From assembly GCF_024721305.1 (NCBI RefSeq), contig NZ_JAMXOD010000025.1, positions 1-38,659 on the forward strand: a stretch of DNA of 38,659 bases. The letters run 5' to 3'. This DNA is from Aequitasia blattaphilus (GTDB lineage: Bacteria > Bacillota > Clostridia > Lachnospirales > Lachnospiraceae). This document shows, piece after piece, positions 32,333-38,659 of this stretch (position 1 is the first letter of the stretch; each line of letters starts with the position of its first letter). The notes beneath the pieces were generated by a model, which worked only from the letters and a program-made list of their open reading frames with translations, had not been told where the DNA came from and did not search any database. A program made the translations under genes and the position numbers.

Positions 32333-33763
32333 ATGACAGACTTTGAAAAAGTAACGACAGGAATGGGCGAAGAGTGTGGTGTATTTGGTGCCTATGATTT
32401 AAAAGGTGAAGACGTTTCAAGTTCAATATATTACGGACTCTTTGCTCTTCAGCACAGAGGGCAGGAAAGCTGTGGAATAGCAGTTACAAACACCTTCGGT
32501 GAAAGAAAATTTAATGCAGTCAAGGGCTTAGGTCTCGTAAATGATGTTTTTGATGAAGAAAGATTATCGGAGCTGGGGGGAAACCTTGGTTTGGGACACG
32601 TTCGCTATTCCACGGCGGGTGGTTCAAGAACAGAAAATGCTATGCCATTGGTAATTAACTATATAAAAGGTGCATTAGCAATTGCCCATAATGGAAATCT
32701 TACCAATGCAATTGAATTAAGACAGGATTTGGAAAGGACAGGAGCCATTTTCCAGACTACTATTGATTCCGAGGTGATTGCATACCATATTGCAAGAGAA
32801 AGATTAAACACAGAGACAGCAGATGAGGCGGTAAGACGTGCAGTTAAAAAAGTAAAGGGAGCCTATGCACTGGTTGTTACATCCCCCAGAAAGATGATTG
32901 GGGTAAGAGATCCCTTTGGACTGAAGCCACTGTGTATCGGGAAAAGAGATGACACTTATTTTCTTGCTTCTGAAAGCTGTGCAATTGCCGCAGTAGGTGG
33001 AGAATTTGTTCGAGATGTAGAACCAGGTGAACTGGTTACAATTTCAAGGCATGGAATTACATCAAATAAAGAGTTACAAATTAACCCTGAAAATGAAGCG
33101 AGATGTATTTTTGAATATATTTATTTTGCACGTACAGATAGTAAAATTGATGGAGTGAATGTGTATCATTCCAGAATTTTAGCAGGAAAAACTTTGGCGG
33201 AATCTTTTCCAGTAGAGGCAGATTTAGTTGTAGGTGTTCCAGATTCTGGATTGGTTGCAGCAAAAGGATATTCAGAAGCAACAGGAATACCCTATGGCAT
33301 GGCTTTCCACAAAAACAGTTACGTGGGAAGAACCTTTATCAAGCCCAAACAAAGTCAGCGGGAAAGTAGTGTTAAAATTAAGCTGAATGTAATAGAAGAG
33401 GTTGTAAAAGATAAGAGGATTGTATTGGTAGACGACTCCATTGTAAGAGGAACTACGTCGGCAAACATTATCAAGATGCTCAAAAAAGCCGGAGCGAAAG
33501 AAGTACATGTCCGCATTAGTTCTCCGCCATTTTTGTATCCTTGTTATTTTGGGACGGATGTGCCTTCTAATGAACAATTAATAGCACATAGCCATACAAC
33601 AGATGAAATCAGGGAAATGATTGGCGCAGACAGTCTAGGCTATATGGAAGTGGACAAACTAAAAAATATGGTGGGTGACTTAGGATTTTGTGATGCCTGT
33701 TTTACAGGGAACTATCCGATGGAAGTTCCCGGTGAAGATATTTCACATGCATTTGAAAAGTAG
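32333..33763 (+). CDS. purF: Amidophosphoribosyltransferase
   Basis: From the ATG at 32333 (AAAGGAG upstream) the 476-residue protein has a short propeptide (about 14 residues) ending before Cys15 in EECGVFGAYD. That Cys becomes the N-terminal nucleophile of the Ntn glutaminase domain. The phosphoribosyltransferase domain has the PRPP loop VLVDDSIVRGTTSANII. Cysteines in ARCIFEY and FCDACFTGNYP are those that bind a [4Fe-4S] cluster in the Bacillus-type enzyme. First committed step of purine synthesis, feedback-inhibited by nucleotides in known homologues. Confidence 0.97.
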   Translation: MTDFEKVTTGMGEECGVFGAYDLKGEDVSSSIYYGLFALQHRGQESCGIAVTNTFGERKFNAVKGLGLVNDVFDEERLSELGGNLGLGHVRYSTAGGSRTENAMPLVINYIKGALAIAHNGNLTNAIELRQDLERTGAIFQTTIDSEVIAYHIARERLNTETADEAVRRAVKKVKGAYALVVTSPRKMIGVRDPFGLKPLCIGKRDDTYFLASESCAIAAVGGEFVRDVEPGELVTISRHGITSNKELQINPENEARCIFEYIYFARTDSKIDGVNVYHSRILAGKTLAESFPVEADLVVGVPDSGLVAAKGYSEATGIPYGMAFHKNSYVGRTFIKPKQSQRESSVKIKLNVIEEVVKDKRIVLVDDSIVRGTTSANIIKMLKKAGAKEVHVRISSPPFLYPCYFGTDVPSNEQLIAHSHTTDEIREMIGADSLGYMEVDKLKNMVGDLGFCDACFTGNYPMEVPGEDISHAFEK

Positions 33764-33778
33764 GAAAGGAAATAAATC

Positions 33779-35212
33779 ATGAGTACAGACAAATACGTAA
33801 GTCCTTTATCAGAAAGATATGCCAGTAAAGAAATGCAGTATGTGTTTTCTCCAGATAAGAAATTCAAAACATGGAGAAAGCTGTGGATTGCTTTGGCTGA
33901 GACGGAAAAAGAATTAGGATTAGATATTTCAGAAGAACAAATTGAAGAGTTAAAGGCTCATGCAGATGATATTAATTATGATGTGGCAAAAGAACGGGAG
34001 AAAATTGTTCGTCATGATGTTATGAGTCACGTATATGCTTACGGAGTTCAATGTCCAAAGGCAAAGGGAATTATTCATTTAGGTGCTACTTCTTGTTATG
34101 TTGGTGATAACACGGATGTGATTGTTATGAAAGAAGCATTGGACATTGTTGAAAAGAAATTGGTTAACATTATTGCTGTATTGGGCAAGTTCGCAGAAGA
34201 ATACAAGGCACTTCCAACTCTTGGATTTACTCACTTTCAGCCAGCACAGCCTACAACAGTAGGAAAACGAGCAACACTTTGGATGCAGGAATTTATGATG
34301 GATCTTGAGGATTTGGACTATGTGAGAAGCACTCTGAAGTTATTAGGTTCAAAAGGAACAACTGGAACCCAGGCGAGTTTTCTTGAGCTTTTCAATGGGG
34401 ATCAGGTGACGATTGATAAAATCGATCCAATGATTGCAAAAAAGATGGGATTTGAATCAAGCTACCCAGTATCAGGACAAACCTATTCCAGAAAGGTAGA
34501 TACAAGAGTGGTAAATGTTTTGGCTGGAATTGCAGCCAGTGCCCATAAATTTTCCAATGATATTCGACTTTTACAGCATCTTAAAGAAGTAGAAGAACCT
34601 TTTGAAAAGAGTCAAATTGGTTCGTCGGCAATGGCTTATAAAAGAAATCCGATGCGGAGTGAAAGAATAGCTTCTCTAAGTAGATATGTGATGGTGGATG
34701 CATTAAATCCGGCAATTACAAGTGCAACTCAGTGGTTCGAAAGAACCTTGGATGATTCGGCAAATAAAAGATTAAGTGTTCCAGAAGGCTTTTTAGCTAT
34801 TGATGGAATTCTGGACTTGTGTTTAAATGTTGCCGATGGACTCGTTGTATATCCCAAGGTGATTGAAAAGAGACTTTTGTCAGAACTTCCATTTATGGCA
34901 ACAGAGAACATTATGATGGATGCTGTAAAGGCGGGTGGTGACAGACAAGAACTTCATGAGAGAATTCGGGAACTTTCTATGGAAGCAGGTAGAAATGTAA
35001 AAGAATTAGGGTTAGACAATAATCTTTTGGATTTAATTGCACAAGACGATGGATTCAATTTAACAAAAGAGGATCTGGAGAAAACGATGGACCCATCAAA
35101 ATATGTTGGAAGAGCAAAAGAACAGGTGGAATCTTTCCTAAAAAATGATGTAGATAAATTGTTAAGAAGCAAGAAAGATTTACTGGGCATTAAGGCGGAA
35201 ATCAACGTCTAA
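33779..35212 (+). CDS. purB: Adenylosuccinate lyase
   Basis: The 477-residue protein of the fumarase/aspartase superfamily has the signature SSAMAYKRNPMRSERI (flexible catalytic Ser loop), HLGATSCYVGDNTD and FTHFQPAQPTTVG. Its length and sequence resemble the longer (eukaryote-like) adenylosuccinate lyases rather than the roughly 430-residue Bacillus form. It acts twice in purine synthesis, after PurC and in AMP formation. Follows purF by 15 nt; no obvious terminator is seen after its stop. Confidence 0.96.
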   Translation: MSTDKYVSPLSERYASKEMQYVFSPDKKFKTWRKLWIALAETEKELGLDISEEQIEELKAHADDINYDVAKEREKIVRHDVMSHVYAYGVQCPKAKGIIHLGATSCYVGDNTDVIVMKEALDIVEKKLVNIIAVLGKFAEEYKALPTLGFTHFQPAQPTTVGKRATLWMQEFMMDLEDLDYVRSTLKLLGSKGTTGTQASFLELFNGDQVTIDKIDPMIAKKMGFESSYPVSGQTYSRKVDTRVVNVLAGIAASAHKFSNDIRLLQHLKEVEEPFEKSQIGSSAMAYKRNPMRSERIASLSRYVMVDALNPAITSATQWFERTLDDSANKRLSVPEGFLAIDGILDLCLNVADGLVVYPKVIEKRLLSELPFMATENIMMDAVKAGGDRQELHERIRELSMEAGRNVKELGLDNNLLDLIAQDDGFNLTKEDLEKTMDPSKYVGRAKEQVESFLKNDVDKLLRSKKDLLGIKAEINV

Positions 35213-35267
35213 TTTTGTGAGATTCTACTAGAAAAAAATTTATTTGTTAAAAAAATTGCAATAGGGG

Positions 35268-35296
35268 TTGAAAAAGAGAAAAAGATGTTCTATGAT
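35268..35296 (+). promoter_or_regulatory. Promoter of the glycine reductase operon
   Basis: TTGAAA (35268-35273) and TATGAT (35291-35296), 17-bp spacer, about 45 bp before the riboswitch aptamer. It explains the 354-bp gap between purB and grdX: promoter, aptamer, terminator, ribosome site. Confidence 0.7.
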
Positions 35297-35344
35297 AGAC
35301 ACATGAAATAAAGTTATAGAAAAATTTTATAGAGATAGGATGAT

Positions 35345-35470
35345 TTTTTTCTCGAGAGAATCTTTTTAGTAAGATCGCCGAAGAGGCAAGCTATTTTCAT
35401 GTGTGATGAAAATAGGTGAAACTTTCAGGCAAAAGGATGGAAAAAAGGACTATATTCTGGATGCAAAGAC
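35345..35470 (+). ncRNA. Glycine riboswitch (single aptamer)
   Basis: The conserved glycine-aptamer core is readable: GAGAGAATC near 35355, GCCGAAGAGGCAAG (35377-35390), a perfect 10-bp P3-type hairpin CTATTTTCAT/ATGAAAATAG (35391-35415), then GAAACTTTCAGGCAAAAGGA (35418-35437). Only one complete core is seen; the following stretch to 35470 may be the short ghost-aptamer stem of singlet riboswitches. It precedes glycine reductase genes, so glycine probably controls their expression through the adjoining terminator. Confidence 0.88.
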
Positions 35471-35472
35471 AG

Positions 35473-35510
35473 AAGGACACAACACGATTTAGTGATGTGT
35501 CCTTTTTTTA
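35473..35510 (+). terminator. Riboswitch expression-platform terminator
   Basis: GGACACA (35475-35481) pairs with TGTGTCC (35496-35502), extended inward after one A-A mismatch by CAC/GTG, and is followed by seven Ts. Located right after the aptamer and 57 nt before the grdX start. Glycine binding is expected to prevent its formation (an on switch), by analogy with catabolic glycine riboswitches. Confidence 0.88.
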
Positions 35511-35566
35511 AAACTTTTTTCACGAAGCATTATAAAATGTTATGAGACTATTTGGAGGTATTCAAT

Positions 35567-35944
35567 ATGGATGACTATATTATTATTACAAATAATCCAA
35601 TGGTTGTAGAAGAATTTGGTACCGAGAAAGAAATTGAGTTTTACGATGTAGATTATGAAAATATTTTAGTAAAAGTAAGAGATAAAATCTACAAAGGTCA
35701 TGAGCTTTTGAGCCATCCCTTATCCGGAAGCGTTAAACCAGGTGAGACACCTTATAAATCAATTATGGTTTCCAAAAGGGTAGGAAGTTTAGAAGAAAAG
35801 TATGTTAAGTTAATAGAGAGTTCGATACAGACGGTAGGAAAATTTTCTTTTAAACCAACCATAAATGATCAAAAAACTCTGAAAGATTTACAGGTTGTTG
35901 ACCGAACCTTATTAAACAGTGCCATAGCATCAGCAGATGCTTAA
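35567..35944 (+). CDS. grdX: GrdX family protein
   Basis: The 125-residue soluble protein (DDYIIITNNPMVVEEF at the start, HPLSGSVKPGETPYKS in the middle) matches GrdX, the small protein typically encoded first in glycine reductase operons. Its function is not established. The ATG at 35567 is chosen because GGAGG lies 8 nt upstream; an in-frame TTG at 35552 overlaps that site. First gene after the riboswitch terminator and 37 nt before grdE. Confidence 0.85.
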   Translation: MDDYIIITNNPMVVEEFGTEKEIEFYDVDYENILVKVRDKIYKGHELLSHPLSGSVKPGETPYKSIMVSKRVGSLEEKYVKLIESSIQTVGKFSFKPTINDQKTLKDLQVVDRTLLNSAIASADA

Positions 35945-35981
35945 TGGATAAATTAATTTCAAAAGAAGGAGGGACTTTATT

Positions 35982-37262
35982 GTGAAATTAGAAATGGGAC
36001 ACATATTCATCAAGGACATCGTTTTTTCTGATACATCGAAGATTGAAGATGGGGTATTGTATGTATCAAAAGCAGAATTGGAAAAAATCGTTCTATCAGA
36101 TGAAAAATTAAAAGAGGTGTCATTTGATGTAGCAAAACCGGGAGAGAGTGTACGTATTACACCGGTTAAGGATGTTATTGAGCCAAGAGTCAAAGTAGAA
36201 GGAGAGGGTGGTATCTTCCCAGGCGTAATTGCAAAAGTAGGTACTGTAGGTAGTGGAAAAACTTATGCCCTTAAAGGAATGGCAGTTGTAACTGCTGGAA
36301 AAATTGTTGGTTTCCAAGAGGGAATCATTGATATGACTGGCCCTGGAGCAGAATACACTCCATTTTCAAAATTAAACAATTTAGTTATGGTATGTGAACC
36401 AATTGAAGATATAAAACCACATCAATATGAAAAAGCAGTTAGACTTGCAGGTTTCAGAGTGGCAACTTATCTTGGAGAGCTTTCAAAAAGCTTGACTCCA
36501 GATGAAACGAAGGTTTATGAGACACAGACAATCATGGAAGGAAAAGAAAAATATCCAGATCTTCCAAGAGTTGCATATGTACAGATGCTTCAAAGCCAAG
36601 GTCTTTTACATGACACATATGTATATGGTGTGGACGCAAAGCAAACCTTATCAACAATTATGAATCCAACAGAAGTGATGGATGGAGCTATTGTATCAGG
36701 TAACTGTGTATCAGCATGTGACAAGAACACAACTTATCACCATTTAAACAACCCGGTTATTCATGATATGTTAGAAGAACATGGTAAAACCTTGAACTTT
36801 GTTTGTCAGATTTTGACGAACGAAAACGTATATTTGGCAGATAAAGAACGTTCTTCAGACTGGACCGCTAAAATGTGTGAAATGTTGGATCTTGATGGAG
36901 TAATCGTATCTCAGGAAGGATTTGGAAATCCAGATACGGACTTAATCATGAACTGTAAAAAGATTGAGGCAAAAGGTGTTAAAACAGTTATTATTACTGA
37001 CGAATATGCAGGAAGAGACGGTAAGAGCCAATCTCTTGCAGATGCAGATGCAGCAGCAGATGCGGTTGTCACAGGAGGTAATGCAAATCAAGTAATTATC
37101 CTTCCAAAACTTGACAAAGTAATTGGAACTTTAGATTACGTGACAAAGATTGCGGGAGCTTCGGATGAAACACTTAGAGAAGATGGATCATTAGAAGTAG
37201 AGTTACAGGTAATTACAGGTGCTACAAACGAAACTGGTTTCAACAAACTTAGCGCTAGATAG
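35982..37262 (+). CDS. grdE: Glycine reductase component B, alpha/beta proprotein (GrdE)
   Basis: The 426-residue proprotein has the self-cleavage site IVSGNCVSACDKNTTYHH. Known GrdE is cut before this Cys (Asn241-Cys242 here) and the Cys becomes a pyruvoyl group that binds glycine as a Schiff base. With selenoprotein GrdB it forms the substrate-specific component B that passes a carboxymethyl group to selenoprotein A. It starts with GTG at 35982 after GGAGGG, giving the family's KLEMGHIFIKDI start. Paralogues act on sarcosine or betaine; the glycine riboswitch favours glycine. Confidence 0.94.
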   Translation: MKLEMGHIFIKDIVFSDTSKIEDGVLYVSKAELEKIVLSDEKLKEVSFDVAKPGESVRITPVKDVIEPRVKVEGEGGIFPGVIAKVGTVGSGKTYALKGMAVVTAGKIVGFQEGIIDMTGPGAEYTPFSKLNNLVMVCEPIEDIKPHQYEKAVRLAGFRVATYLGELSKSLTPDETKVYETQTIMEGKEKYPDLPRVAYVQMLQSQGLLHDTYVYGVDAKQTLSTIMNPTEVMDGAIVSGNCVSACDKNTTYHHLNNPVIHDMLEEHGKTLNFVCQILTNENVYLADKERSSDWTAKMCEMLDLDGVIVSQEGFGNPDTDLIMNCKKIEAKGVKTVIITDEYAGRDGKSQSLADADAAADAVVTGGNANQVIILPKLDKVIGTLDYVTKIAGASDETLREDGSLEVELQVITGATNETGFNKLSAR

Positions 37263-37272
37263 GAGGAGAAAA

Positions 37273-38586
37273 ATGTCTAAAATAAGAGTAGTACATTATA
37301 TTAACCAATTCTTCGCTAATATCGGTGGAGAAGAAAAAGCTGATTTTCCTGCAGAACTTCGTGTAGGTGAGGTTGTTGGACCTGGTATGGCTTTTAAAGC
37401 AAGTTTTAAGGATGAAGCAGAGATTATTGCTACAATAGTATGTGGGGATTCTTACTTTAATGAGAATCTGGACAAAGCGAAAGCAGATATTTTAGCAATG
37501 GTAAAAGAGCAAAATCCAGATGTGTTTATTGCAGGCCCTGCATTTAATGCGGGAAGATATGGAGTTGCTTGTGGTACAATAGCGGATGCAGTACAACAGG
37601 AATTAGGAATTCCAGCTGTTACGGGAATGTATAAAGAAAATCCTGGAGCAGATATGTTTAAGGATAAGGTATACACAGTTGCAACAAAAAATAGTGCAGC
37701 AGGCATGAGAGATGCAGTGGCAAAAATGGCGCCATTAGCGTTGAAACTTGCCAAAAAAGAGGAAATTGGGGTTTCTTCTGAAGAAGGATATATGCCAAAT
37801 GGAATCCGTAAGAATTTCTTTGAAAATGAAAGAGGTTCGAAAAGAGCAATCAATATGTTATTGGCAAAACTGGCAGGCAAGGAGTTTACAACAGAGTATC
37901 CTATGCCAGACTTTGACCGGGTAGATCCTATGCCAGCAGTGAAAGATTTGGCTCATGCCACAATCGCTCTTGTTACTTCTGGTGGTATTGTGCCAAAGGG
38001 AAATCCAGATCATATCGAAAGTTCATCTGCTTCACGTTATGGAGAGTATGATATTACAGGTGTTATGGATTTGACAGAAGATACGTATGAAACTGCCCAT
38101 GGTGGATACGATCCTGTATATGCAAATGAAGATGCAGATAGAGTTTTGCCAGTTGATGTTTTAAGAGATCTTGAAAAAGAGGGCAAAATTGGAAAGCTAC
38201 ATCATCTTTTCTATACCACTACAGGAAATGGTACTGCAGTTGCTTCATCTAAGGCATTTGCAGAGGAATTTTCAAAGAAATTAATAGCAGATGGTGTGGA
38301 TGCTGTTATTTTAACCTCCACTTGAGGTACCTGTACTCGTTGCGGTGCAACGATGGTTAAAGAAATTGAAAGAGCTGGCATACCAGTGGTTCATGTATGT
38401 ACAGTTACACCAATTTCCATGACAGTTGGTGCAAATAGAATCGTACCAGCTATTGCAATTCCACATCCACTGGGAAATCCAGCATTGGATAAAAAAGAAG
38501 AAAAAGAACTTCGCCGCCAAATCGTGGAGAAGGCTTTAGATGCTCTTGCTACAGAGGTTGATGGACAGACAGTTTTTGACAAGTAA
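37273..38586 (+). CDS. grdB: Glycine reductase component B, selenoprotein GrdB (Sec at codon 351)
   Basis: The reading frame from ATG 37273 (AGGAGGAG upstream) is interrupted only by TGA at 38323-38325. It continues in frame with GTCTRCGATMVKEIERAGIP to a TAA at 38584-38586, giving 437 residues, the normal GrdB length. The TGA sits in ILTST-U-GTCTRCG, the known selenocysteine site of GrdB, and a SECIS-like hairpin follows. The protein carries the component B active-site Sec that attacks the pyruvoyl-bound substrate. Cells must have SelA, SelB, SelC and SelD elsewhere. Ordinary callers would split it into a 350-residue and a 77-residue piece. Confidence 0.96.
38323..38352 (+). promoter_or_regulatory. 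Selenocysteine UGA codon with bacterial SECIS-like hairpin
   Basis: The TGA (38323-38325) is followed 12 nt later by CGTTGC (38338-38343), the 3-nt loop GGT and GCAACG (38347-38352), a perfect 6-bp apical stem. A GGU loop and this spacing resemble SelB-recognised bacterial SECIS elements. Confidence 0.85.
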
Positions 38587-38606
38587 ACGTAGAAGGAGAT
38601 AAACAA

Positions 38607-38659
38607 ATGGATAAGATATATGATGTAATCATTCTAGGTGCAGGTCCCGCAGGTTTAGC
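38607..38659 (+). CDS. trxB: Thioredoxin reductase, N-terminal fragment (cut by window end)
   Basis: The ATG at 38607, after AGAAGGAG, opens MDKIYDVIILGAGPAGL, the FAD-binding start of thioredoxin-reductase-like flavoproteins; the rest is outside the window. Position 20 nt after grdB fits the trxB usually embedded in glycine reductase operons, where thioredoxin reduces selenoprotein A after each cycle. Only 17 residues are visible, so other flavoproteins of the family are possible. Confidence 0.75.
   Translation, partial: MDKIYDVIILGAGPAGL

Noticed and set aside
35540-35566. GrdX start at TTG 35552
   Set aside because: That codon overlaps the GGAGG ribosome site serving the ATG at 35567.
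37219-38325. A 368-residue protein ending at 38325 and a separate 77-residue protein at 38353-38586
   Set aside because: The TGA between them is a selenocysteine codon in the GrdB context; both are parts of one 437-residue selenoprotein starting at 37273.

Overview
The window looks like a chromosomal segment from a low-GC anaerobic Firmicute, most likely a Lachnospiraceae / Clostridium cluster XIVa-type organism. The inference rests on AT-rich DNA with strong AGGAGG-type ribosome sites, an [FeFe] hydrogenase, MurT/GatD, a DUF5717/DUF5716 gene pair that I associate with Lachnospiraceae, and a selenocysteine-dependent glycine reductase (Stickland) operon. No rRNA, tRNA, CRISPR array or complete insertion sequence was seen.

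Left part (1-6.2 kb) is accessory and partly decayed. It holds a truncated ISL3-type transposase at the edge, a strong hairpin, a small QDNT-repeat reading frame abutting a class II Fic protein, an AraC-type regulator divergent from a three-gene unit (ECF transporter S component, uridine-kinase-like P-loop kinase, Fe-S aldo/keto reductase), and a DUF6110 gene followed by a heavy-metal P-type ATPase gutted by two large deletions.

The middle (6.2-22.7 kb) is mostly housekeeping. A two-gene [FeFe] hydrogenase operon pairs HydA with a NuoF-C-terminal/GltD-like fusion flavoprotein. Then come murT-gatD (peptidoglycan amidation), pyrH-frr, uppS-cdsA-dxr-rseP, an exported transglutaminase-like protein, and carA-carB, closed by a bidirectional terminator.

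From 22.7 to 29.3 kb, an orphan CobD/HisC-like PLP enzyme is divergent from a three-gene unit: a 1105-residue DUF5717 protein, a DUF5716 protein that reads as a diverged Hsp70/actin-fold (ASKHA) protein, and a TPR protein. I consider this the best candidate for an undescribed system: a chaperone- or scaffold-like ASKHA module with no assigned function.

The right part (29.3-38.7 kb) holds a polar amino acid ABC importer (lipoprotein, permease, ATPase), purC-purF-purB, and a glycine-riboswitch-controlled glycine reductase operon: grdX, grdE, a selenoprotein grdB whose in-frame UGA splits it for ordinary ORF callers, and the start of a thioredoxin reductase gene cut by the window edge.

The segments fit an amino-acid-fermenting lifestyle: amino acid uptake, glycine reduction with selenium and thioredoxin, and hydrogenase-linked redox balancing. 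All functional calls come from reading motifs in the translated sequence; no database search was run.
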